A model generated the notes under the pieces. That model ran no database searches. It worked only from the letters and a program-made list of their open reading frames with translations, and had not been told where the DNA came from. Shown here one piece after another: positions 1 to 5,572 of a DNA stretch of 5,572 nt. The stretch is from Candidatus Avimonoglobus intestinipullorum (GTDB lineage Bacteria > Bacillota > Clostridia > UBA1381), in the NCBI GenBank assembly GCA_018714645.1, contig DVND01000084.1, positions 1-5,572 of the forward strand. Reading direction: 5' to 3'. A program made the translations under genes and the position numbers. The number at the start of each line of letters is the position of its first letter. The first letter of the stretch is position 1.

Positions 1-1
1 G

Positions 2-193
2 GAACGGGCGCAGTTTGATTATAATCTGGCGTATCTCACCGGGATAGCAACACATTTAAAGCCGCCTTCAAGATTTCCAACGCTTCAAAAATCATATAAA
101 GGCCTGTTCCAGGAGCAGGGGGCTTCTTGGATAAAGGCAAAAGAGAAATTTAAAGCTTTTTGCGAGCTGAAAAACAGCGGAAGGGGGCGATAA
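2..193 (+). CDS. C-terminal end of a probable phage tail assembly chaperone (partial)
   Basis: This frame is open from the left edge to a TAA at 191-193 and gives 63 residues; its start lies outside the window. The visible part begins ERAQFDYNLAYLTGIA and continues with a basic, proline-containing segment (HLKPPSRFPTLQKSYKGLF) and a charged helical tail (WIKAKEKFKAF). In siphophages the gene just before the tape measure is usually a tail assembly chaperone, often made in two forms by ribosomal frameshifting, and the longer form ends in a short alpha-helical domain of this kind. The chaperone coats the tape measure and recruits tail tube subunits in the cytoplasm. The assignment rests mainly on position and on a general resemblance (aromatic helix, then a 'K-P-x-R-F-P-x-L' stretch), not on a diagnostic motif. 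The stop is 2 bases before the tape measure start, and the end of this gene contains that gene's ribosome site, so the two are probably translationally coupled. Confidence 0.6.
   Translation, partial: ERAQFDYNLAYLTGIATHLKPPSRFPTLQKSYKGLFQEQGASWIKAKEKFKAFCELKNSGRGR
179..187 (+). promoter_or_regulatory. Ribosome binding site that sets the tape measure start at 196
   Basis: The purine run GGAAGGGGG ends 8 bases before the ATG at 196. The in-frame ATG at 160 has no comparable site and would overlap the upstream gene by 34 bases, adding 12 basic residues (MRAEKQRKGAIT) that look unlike a tape measure N-terminus. The protein from 196 begins MVLGDLIVQITADLKGLNQG, a natural start for this family. 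The site lies inside the last codons of the preceding gene. Confidence 0.8.
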
Positions 194-195
194 CG

Positions 196-1830
196 ATGGT
201 TCTTGGAGATTTGATTGTACAGATAACTGCTGATTTAAAAGGCTTGAATCAGGGTGTGAACGAAGGAAAACGGGAACTGTCCGGCTTTGGAGAAGAGTGC
301 GAACAGATAAAAAACGAGATCGACAATATATTCGGCGCCGTTTCTTTTTCGATGATTGCAAACCAGGTCAAGGATTTTGGGTTAGAATGCGCGAATATAG
401 CTTCCGACCTGGTTGAAGTTCAAAATGTTGTGGAATCCTCTTTCGGCAGCATGTCCAATAAAGTTGAGCAGTTTGCGCAGACGTCCATCCAAACGATGGG
501 CATCTCGGAACTGTCAGCAAAGCAAACCGCCAGCACCTATATGGCAATGGGAAACAGCATGGGGATTGCACAGCAAAATTCCGCTGAAATGGCATTGCAA
601 ATCACACAGCTTTCGGCCGATATGGCGTCGTTTTACAATGTGACACAGGACATGGCGGCAACGGCGCTGAAAAGCATCTGGACAGGTGAAACAGAAGCGT
701 TAAAAAGCTACGGCATTGTGATGACGGAGGCAAACCTGCAGGAGTATGCATTGGCGCAGGGAATCAAAACAAAGTACTCGGAAATGTCGCAGGCGGAAAA
801 GGTGGCGCTCCGGTACAACTATGTGTTGAGCACGACGAATCAGCTGCAGGGCGATTTTGTGAAAACGTCCGGCAGTTACGCGAACCAGGTCAAGATATTG
901 GGTGAAAACTTCGACCAGCTGAAGGGCAAAATCGGGGAGAGCATCATCAGTGGGCTGACGCCGTTTGCAAACGCCCTGAACAGCATCCTGTCATGGCTGA
1001 ATCAGAACACCTGGGCGATAGACCTTTTGACTGCCGCAGTCGTCGGGTTGGTCGGCGGGCTGGCAATTGTGAACTTTAATTCGCTGATTAGCGGAATCCA
1101 GAAGGTGATACAGGTGTGTAACCTTGCAAATTCCGCCTTTGGGAAATGGTCGCTCGCGATAACGGCGGTGGTTTTCGCAGGAAAACAAATTGTTGATGTA
1201 TGGGGCGCAATGGATGGTGCCCAGAAGGCGACAACAGTTCTGGGAGGTATCGTGGCAGCGCTCGCGACTGCAACAATTGCGTTTGCGGTATTTCATGCCT
1301 CTGTCAGCGTGGGGCTGGGGGCGGCGATTGTGGCCGGAATGGTTGCAGCGGCGGCGACGGCAAAATCATTGACTGCGGGTTATTCCGATGGGATGTCCGG
1401 TATGACGGCAACAGACGGTGCGCAGGAGGCATCAGGTGAATCCGGGGACGTTTCCAGCTTCCAGCCTGCTGGGACTTCGTACAATTATGCCGGGACGGCG
1501 TCATCCAGAAGGAGCAGGAAAAACGACAGCACAGCCGGTTATGCCACAGGCGGGTTCCCGCCGGTGGGGCAGATGTTCATCGCACGGGAAGCGGGGCCGG
1601 AGATGGTAGGGACTATCGGCGGGCAGACGGCGGTAGCGAACAACAACCAGATTGTGGATGCGGTGTCAAAAGGCGTTGCGCAGGCCGTTTCCAGTGTGCT
1701 GGGCAATAGCGGCGGCAGCGCAGGCGGTACGATGAAAATCAGGGGGAACGACCTGGTTTACGTCATCGACAATACCAGGAAGGCAAAAGGCGCTCCGATC
1801 AGCAACAATTTCGCATATGGAGGCAGATAA
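196..1830 (+). CDS. Phage tail tape measure protein (short, 544 residues)
   Basis: This protein lies inside the tail tube, sets tail length during assembly, and is thought to leave the tail at infection and help DNA cross the host membrane. Residues about 1-85 are helical and polar. Residues about 88-250 carry the characteristic tape measure core: MGISELSAKQTASTYMAMGN, then IWTGETEALKSYGIVMTEANL, QAEKVALRYNYVL and SGSYANQVKILGENFDQLKG. Hydrophobic, probably membrane-interacting segments follow at about 273-293, 318-336 and 346-390. A Gly/Ser/Thr-rich linker leads to a conserved C-terminal block at about 452-476 (GGFPPVGQMFIAREAGPEMV then GTIGG), common in tape measures of Clostridia phages. 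No peptidase or lysozyme domain is visible. The length is low for the family, where 700-1500 or more is common; at about 0.15 nm per residue it would predict a tail near 80 nm (inference). It sits between the chaperone-like gene and the distal tail gene. Confidence 0.93.
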   Translation: MVLGDLIVQITADLKGLNQGVNEGKRELSGFGEECEQIKNEIDNIFGAVSFSMIANQVKDFGLECANIASDLVEVQNVVESSFGSMSNKVEQFAQTSIQTMGISELSAKQTASTYMAMGNSMGIAQQNSAEMALQITQLSADMASFYNVTQDMAATALKSIWTGETEALKSYGIVMTEANLQEYALAQGIKTKYSEMSQAEKVALRYNYVLSTTNQLQGDFVKTSGSYANQVKILGENFDQLKGKIGESIISGLTPFANALNSILSWLNQNTWAIDLLTAAVVGLVGGLAIVNFNSLISGIQKVIQVCNLANSAFGKWSLAITAVVFAGKQIVDVWGAMDGAQKATTVLGGIVAALATATIAFAVFHASVSVGLGAAIVAGMVAAAATAKSLTAGYSDGMSGMTATDGAQEASGESGDVSSFQPAGTSYNYAGTASSRRSRKNDSTAGYATGGFPPVGQMFIAREAGPEMVGTIGGQTAVANNNQIVDAVSKGVAQAVSSVLGNSGGSAGGTMKIRGNDLVYVIDNTRKAKGAPISNNFAYGGR

Positions 1831-1832
1831 GC

Positions 1833-2207
1833 ATGGCATTAGTGAATGTGGCCGGGACGGCCTTAAAAGAACCGAGCAAATACAACGGCTCCACCTCGGA
1901 TATCGTCGATAATGGACGCAATGTGCAGGGCGTGGGCGTGTTTGACGTGATCCGTACGGACGTGGCAAAGGTGGAAATGGAGTGGAACTACTGCACGTGC
2001 GCGGAATGGAGCGGGATTTTAAAATTATTCAACCCGCAGTACGGCGGCGCGTTCATCAACAGCGTGACGTTTTTCGACCAGTGCAAGAACGGCTATGAAA
2101 CGCGCCAGATGTACGTATCAGACCGGGAGGCCGGGCTGGTGAGCCTGAACGCGGACGGAAGCCCCAAGGGATGGCAGAATTGCTCCCTGAGCTTGATTGA
2201 GGTGTAG
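1833..2207 (+). CDS. DUF6711-like phage tail protein, probable distal tail component
   Basis: The 124 residues match the pattern I know for the DUF6711 family of Bacillota phages: a short N-terminal strand with a proline (LKEPSKYNG), then SDIVDNGRN at about 22-30, a basic/acidic strand ending KVEMEWNY at about 46-53, a helix (AEWSGILKLF), a beta region, and MYVSDREAG near 93-101, ending in a strand (CSLSLIEV). In these phages the gene lies directly between the tape measure and the hub, the slot of the distal tail (Dit) protein that forms the ring joining tail tube to baseplate. The Dit role is inferred from position and size; no activity can be read from the sequence. The start ATG is 2 bases after the tape measure stop and is preceded by GGAGG at 1819-1823 with 9 bases spacing. 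There is no signal peptide or membrane segment. Four cysteines (54, 56, 84, 117) are present without a clear metal-site arrangement. Confidence 0.83.
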   Translation: MALVNVAGTALKEPSKYNGSTSDIVDNGRNVQGVGVFDVIRTDVAKVEMEWNYCTCAEWSGILKLFNPQYGGAFINSVTFFDQCKNGYETRQMYVSDREAGLVSLNADGSPKGWQNCSLSLIEV

Positions 2208-2209
2208 GC

Positions 2210-3553
2210 ATGCAGACTGTATCACAGGAATGGAACAATAACCAGAATGCCACAATCCGCTGTGCAGGATATGTGGAGGTGACGCTTGGAGAAGGCAGCG
2301 GCAGCCTGACGATCCCCACGGCGCGTATAAAGAATGTGTCGCATGTGCGGTCATACGACCCGATGAGCTTTGAGCTGCCAACAAACAACATCACGATTGA
2401 TATTTTCAACTATGACGATTTCTATACGCCGTATTATGAGGACTACACGGATGAGCGGATTAAAATAACCGTCAAATACGGGTATGCGCTGGGAACGGGT
2501 AATGAGACAATCCCGGGCGGGGTGTTTTACACAAAGGATATCACCAACAGCGACGGGATTTTTACGCTGTCCGGCAGCAGCTCCCTGGAGGCCTTTGACG
2601 AGGAATCCGAAATACAGTACGTGCCGCCGACGGGTGTTTTCCAGATTTGGGAAGGCACCGCAAGCGAAGTGGTCTACACGGAGACGGAAGACGATAACCT
2701 GCAAATCAAATTTTCCGAAATCCTCCAGACGCTGGAAAGCGGGTGGGACATCGACATACAAAGCAACACGGCGTTTGACGAACTTGCTGCTTATGCGGCA
2801 TCTGTGAGCGGGAAACGGAATGAGCTGCTTCAAAAAATGTGCAATGGCGCGCTGCAAATGTGTACCATTGGCAGGGAGGACGCCGTACATATCCTCAACA
2901 GGACATCCTCCCAGCCCCAAGCGGGGAACCACGTCAAGCTGCTGAACTGCCTCGGAAAGCCGGTTTATACGTCGTGCAAGAAAGTGAAGGCGGTAGACAT
3001 AAACGCGCTTTTGCTGGACAATTGCGAAGTAAAGCACTACGAACAGAGCAACAGGGCACAGTCCACGTTTACCGTTGACATGAGCACGGAGATTTTCAAA
3101 TCGGCAAAAGTCAGTTTGGGAACGATGAATACCATTACGAGATGGAGGAACGATTATATCCTTGCCATAAACGCTTCCGGGAACCCCAGTACCCGGACGT
3201 ATGAATTGGAAACATACGTCATTACGGATTCATTTGCGACGGATAGGACGGCGGTCAACGACACGGGCGAGATATGCGATATTGCAAACGACGTCCTCTA
3301 TCCGGTTTCCGTGCAGAAGGTCATCAATTATTTTGCAAACCGCAAGCTGTATGAATTTAACGTGCGGGGGAACCCGGCGCGGGACGTTGGGGATTACATA
3401 TGGGTGTCCCTGACGGATGATGCGGACGAAACGTCCTATTTGAAAGGGCTGGTTCTGGAAAGCGAGCTGATATACGACGGGAGCTTTAAGGAAAATTTGA
3501 CGGTGCGGATCATAGAGACGGAATTTGAAACGGAGGAAAGCGATGCAGTATGA
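2210..3553 (+). CDS. Tail hub / baseplate protein (Tal-N or gp27-like), no enzyme domain
   Basis: The 447 residues fit the hub proteins that close the distal end of siphophage tails, related in fold to T4 gp27 and the N-terminal part of tail-associated lysin (Tal) proteins. An N-terminal beta domain holds the familiar pattern SYDPMSFELPTNNITIDIFN at about 48-67, followed by FYTPYYEDY and KITVKYGY (about 85-92), as in 'P-x-S-F-E-L-P ... F-N-Y-D' hubs of Clostridia phages. The middle is mixed alpha/beta. Near the C-terminus (about 382-432) comes the typical closing beta domain: YEFNVRGNPARDVGDYIWVS then LKGLVLESELIYDGSFKENL. Many Tal proteins carry a cell-wall hydrolase after this point; this one stops, so wall degradation must be encoded elsewhere or be dispensable (inference). 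The start is 2 bases after the previous stop, with GAGG at 2199-2202. The last 11 bases overlap the fibre gene. Assignment is by pattern recall and gene order. Confidence 0.8.
   Translation: MQTVSQEWNNNQNATIRCAGYVEVTLGEGSGSLTIPTARIKNVSHVRSYDPMSFELPTNNITIDIFNYDDFYTPYYEDYTDERIKITVKYGYALGTGNETIPGGVFYTKDITNSDGIFTLSGSSSLEAFDEESEIQYVPPTGVFQIWEGTASEVVYTETEDDNLQIKFSEILQTLESGWDIDIQSNTAFDELAAYAASVSGKRNELLQKMCNGALQMCTIGREDAVHILNRTSSQPQAGNHVKLLNCLGKPVYTSCKKVKAVDINALLLDNCEVKHYEQSNRAQSTFTVDMSTEIFKSAKVSLGTMNTITRWRNDYILAINASGNPSTRTYELETYVITDSFATDRTAVNDTGEICDIANDVLYPVSVQKVINYFANRKLYEFNVRGNPARDVGDYIWVSLTDDADETSYLKGLVLESELIYDGSFKENLTVRIIETEFETEESDAV
3532..3536 (+). promoter_or_regulatory. Ribosome binding site of the fibre gene, inside the hub gene
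   Basis: GGAGG lies 6 bases before the ATG at 3543. It sits within the codons for the acidic C-terminus of the hub protein (TEESDAV), and the fibre start overlaps the hub stop by 11 bases. It fixes the start of the large open frame to the right, whose first residues MQYEFKV match the usual beginning of this fibre family. Confidence 0.8.
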
Positions 3554-5572
3554 ATTCAAGGTAAGCGGCGACAATCTGAAATTTGAGCGAAAACAGGCCC
3601 ATGAGGGGAACGTAAACACGTACATATGTAAATTTGAATTTGACAGCGAATGGGACGGGATGGCAAAATACGCGGTATTTATCGTGGATGAAACGACCTA
3701 TACCGTCCTGCTGGAGGGGGATTCCTGCGCCGTGCCGGCGGAAGCCGTGGAGGGGGCGGGGTATCTCACGGTGGGCGTATATGGGACGCAGGGCGAAGAA
3801 AGCGCCTACAAGCGGATATCCACCGGGCTGGTCACCATTGAGGTCAGGCCGGGCGCGTGCAGCGACAGGACAGCCCCCATCCCGCCGACGCCGGATATTT
3901 GGGCACAATATCTCGCGAAAGTGCAGGCCCTGGCGACGCAGGCGGAAGATGCAGAATCCGGGGCGATTGCCGCTGAAACGGAGGCCATTGAAGCGGAGAA
4001 CAGTGCGAAGGCAGCCGCGCAGCAGGCGCTTTTGGCGCAAACCGGGGCTCAAACCGCCGCAGAGGACGCACAGGCGGCGGCAGGCGAAGCGGACGGCGCA
4101 AAAACAGCTGCACAGGAAGCGGCAGCAGAAGCGGATGCCGCCCGCACTTTGACAGAAGGGTATAAAAACGAAGCCATCAGCGCTTCTGCTGATGCATATG
4201 TTTATAAAACAGACGCTGAAAACGCCAAAAACAGCGCCAACACGTCCAAACAGGCAGCGGAGACTGCGGCAGAAAACGCACAGGCAGCGGCAGCACAGGC
4301 GGCAGAGGACGCTGCATTGGCTGAAACGGCAAAGACACAGGCGCAGACCGCAGCAAACACAGCCGGCGCGGCGGCAGCACAGGCGGCGCAGGATGCGGAT
4401 GCTGTGGAGCAGGACAAAGGTACGGTGGAAGCGGCGCTGGAGGATGTACAAGAGGCTGTGGAACACATCGACAGCCAGAAGGCGGCGGTGGACAGCGCAA
4501 AGGAAAGCGCGGAAAGTGCGGCCGCGTCGGCTATGGAATCGGCAGAAGCGGCGGAAAACGCACTGGAAGAGATTGAAGGGGCGACGGTCAACCGTTACGG
4601 CGTTAAATTTAACGGGAGTGCAAACAGCGGTGCGACGGTGGAGCGGTTGTACAATGCGTATGGCCTCACGGCAAACGTCGGGACGGACACGGAGACGGCT
4701 ATCAACGATTTCGACAGCATCTACCCGTGGGCAGGCCGGCGGCGGTGCTGCGGCTATTTCAACGACGATGGAAACTTCGTCATCAATGCATACGAAGGCG
4801 AGCCGGGCTATGCCACCGACGGAACAAATGGCGAAGTCTGGGTGGAAACGCCGCTGTTCTACTACAAACACACCTATGGCGACGACGGCAGCGAGGAAAT
4901 CGTTATCTCAACGCATCCCATCGGCGGCTATTTGCCATCCCCCATCCACATCAACGCAGACGGGACGCTGCGCCAGAAGGCATACACCGCAGCATACCCG
5001 ATGGGCCTTGTGGACGGCATGCCCACCTCCCGCAGCGGCTTATATGCCGAGGGCGTATCGTTGAACACGGCAATGACAAACGCCCGCAAGCTGGGTGCCA
5101 AGTACACAACCAAAACTACGGCAGAACAATACACCAAGTGCTTGCTGATGTGGGTGGAATTTGCGACGCGCAATCTTCAATCAAAGATGATGGGGTGCTC
5201 AACGCTCCGATACAGCGCGGAAGATACGGCAACTGTCGCGGAGGAAGCCGCAAACCGCGTAATCCTTGCAGCTTCTCAAGCACAACAGTATGTTGTCGGA
5301 GGGGCGATTAGGATTGGGGTGTCCCAGGGGGATGCGAGCATTGCAAACAACAGGACGGTCACTGCAATTGAAAGCTACGACGGCGAAAATTCCGCAATTG
5401 TATTCGACGGTGATCCCGTGGACATTTCGGTTGGGAATTTTGTCTCCGCATTACCGTGGAAAACAGGTTCCTGCGACAATGTATTGTCCTCTTCCGGCTC
5501 GCTTACTTCCAATACCAGCGGGAAATATCCGTGCATATACCGGGGCGAGGAAACGCCCTATGGGGATGCTTT
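3543..5572 (+). CDS. Receptor-binding tail fibre with coiled-coil stalk and lectin-fold-like tip (partial, runs off right edge)
   Basis: The frame is open for 676 codons with no stop before the window ends. Three parts are visible. Residues 1-120 form a beta-rich module seen at the N-terminus of many Clostridia phage baseplate or fibre proteins: MQYEFKV, then EGNVNTYICKFEFDSEWDGM (21-40), AKYAVFIVDETTYTV, and a closing RISTGLVTIEVRPGA (91-105) with PIPPTPDIW (112-120); it probably anchors the fibre to the baseplate. Residues about 129-345 are an Ala/Glu/Gln-rich coiled coil, probably a trimeric stalk. Residues about 348-590 are a domain recurrent in gut Bacillota phage tail proteins (TVNRYGVKFNG; NDFDSIYPWAGRRRC; PLFYYKHTYGDDGSEE; SLNTAMTNARKLG; KCLLMWVEFATRNLQS; VVGGAIRIG). 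Residues about 591-676 enter a tip domain ending KYPCIYRGEETPYGDA, similar to C-type-lectin-fold or formylglycine-enzyme-like tips. It should bind the host surface receptor. The receptor, the true C-terminus and any chaperone gene are not visible. Confidence 0.9.
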   Translation, partial: MQYEFKVSGDNLKFERKQAHEGNVNTYICKFEFDSEWDGMAKYAVFIVDETTYTVLLEGDSCAVPAEAVEGAGYLTVGVYGTQGEESAYKRISTGLVTIEVRPGACSDRTAPIPPTPDIWAQYLAKVQALATQAEDAESGAIAAETEAIEAENSAKAAAQQALLAQTGAQTAAEDAQAAAGEADGAKTAAQEAAAEADAARTLTEGYKNEAISASADAYVYKTDAENAKNSANTSKQAAETAAENAQAAAAQAAEDAALAETAKTQAQTAANTAGAAAAQAAQDADAVEQDKGTVEAALEDVQEAVEHIDSQKAAVDSAKESAESAAASAMESAEAAENALEEIEGATVNRYGVKFNGSANSGATVERLYNAYGLTANVGTDTETAINDFDSIYPWAGRRRCCGYFNDDGNFVINAYEGEPGYATDGTNGEVWVETPLFYYKHTYGDDGSEEIVISTHPIGGYLPSPIHINADGTLRQKAYTAAYPMGLVDGMPTSRSGLYAEGVSLNTAMTNARKLGAKYTTKTTAEQYTKCLLMWVEFATRNLQSKMMGCSTLRYSAEDTATVAEEAANRVILAASQAQQYVVGGAIRIGVSQGDASIANNRTVTAIESYDGENSAIVFDGDPVDISVGNFVSALPWKTGSCDNVLSSSGSLTSNTSGKYPCIYRGEETPYGDA
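3927..4577 (+). other. Ala-rich coiled-coil stalk of the fibre
   Basis: About 217 codons (residues 129-345) encode mostly Ala, Glu, Gln, Asp and Lys, with almost no aromatic residues except a short Tyr-containing stretch near 207-221 (GYKNEAISASADAYV). No proline or Cys occurs, which agrees with an unbroken helix. Bulky heptad-core residues are scarce, so this is an alanine-type coil like those in other phage fibre stalks. The biased codons keep several other frames and the opposite strand open here, which explains the long spurious frames in this region. Confidence 0.8.
4287..4387 (+). repeat. Short direct repeat pair within the coiled-coil region
   Basis: The 17 bases GCGGCAGCACAGGCGGC occur exactly at 4287-4303 and again at 4371-4387, 84 bases (28 codons) apart in the same frame. 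They encode the shared part of AAAAQAAEDA (residues 248-257) and AAAAQAAQDA (276-285). A second related pair is TAAEDAQAAA at residues 171-180 and TAAENAQAAA at 241-250, 70 residues apart. Both distances are multiples of seven. This fits internal duplication that keeps heptad register, though strong Ala bias could produce some of it by chance. Confidence 0.5.
5523..5572 (+). other. Start of the lectin-fold core motif in the fibre tip, cut by the window edge
   Basis: Codons 661-676 read KYPCIYRGEETPYGDA. The pattern Y-R-G-x-E-x-P-(Y/W)-G-(N/D) followed by an aromatic segment is what I recall from C-type-lectin-fold tip domains of Bacillota phage tail proteins, including known targets of diversity-generating retroelements. 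The ligand-binding surface of this fold normally lies after this motif, outside the window. Confidence 0.6.

Noticed and set aside
160..195. Earlier ATG for the tape measure at 160
   Set aside because: It would add 12 residues that overlap the upstream gene and lacks a ribosome site, whereas the ATG at 196 has a strong one at the right distance.
2351..3037. A 228-residue minus-strand frame opposite the hub gene
   Set aside because: It is wholly covered by the well-supported hub gene, and its product has no recognisable domain pattern.
3634..4152. A 172-residue + strand frame inside the fibre gene, followed by others at 4727-5311
   Set aside because: I considered whether the fibre might be broken by a frameshift, since several frames appear here. 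Reading the frame from 3543 codon by codon gives no stop to 5572, and the conserved domains continue in one frame, so these are shadows.
3510..4871. A 453-residue open frame on the minus strand, opposite the fibre gene
   Set aside because: It lies opposite the Ala-rich coil, where GCN-rich codons rarely create stops on the other strand. Its product is an implausible run of Arg, Cys, Phe and Val, it has no ribosome site that I can see, and it runs against an operon that is entirely on the + strand.
4192..5064. A 290-residue + strand frame within the fibre gene
   Set aside because: It is the alternate reading of the same repetitive GC-rich codons (Arg/Gln/Thr-rich product) and overlaps the much longer fibre frame, which has a clear start, ribosome site and recognisable domains.

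Overview
The window is a piece of a tailed-phage or prophage genome, specifically the tail and baseplate part of the late structural operon. All genes are on the + strand and tightly packed, with gaps of only 2 bases or short overlaps. There is no intergenic stretch, promoter, terminator, RNA gene, CRISPR array or insertion sequence that I can support. Strong GGAGG-type ribosome sites, a GC content of roughly one half by eye, and the protein families seen suggest a long-tailed (siphovirus-like) phage of a Clostridia-class Bacillota host, possibly a gut Lachnospiraceae or Oscillospiraceae. The host is inferred; no host gene or integrase is present to confirm it or to separate prophage from free phage.

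Layout, left to right: (1) bases 2-193, the last 63 codons of a gene that sits where tail assembly chaperones sit; (2) 196-1830, a short tape measure protein of 544 residues that sets tail length; (3) 1833-2207, a 124-residue DUF6711-like protein in the distal-tail position; (4) 2210-3553, a 447-residue tail hub or baseplate protein with no obvious enzyme domain; (5) 3543 to the right edge, a large receptor-binding fibre that is still open after 676 codons. The fibre has a conserved N-terminal attachment domain, about 217 residues of Ala-rich coiled coil, and a C-terminal receptor-recognition region that ends in a motif typical of C-type-lectin-fold phage tip domains.

The order chaperone, tape measure, distal tail, hub, fibre is the classic siphophage tail order. 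The chaperone helps the tail tube assemble around the tape measure, the distal-tail and hub proteins cap the tube and make the baseplate, and the fibre attaches there and recognises the host surface.

The most interesting point is at the right edge. The fibre ends in a lectin-fold-like segment, the type of protein that diversity-generating retroelements often target. The variable region, template repeat and reverse transcriptase, if any, would lie outside the window, so this is a lead and not a demonstration. The rest looks like a well-organised but ordinary tail module.
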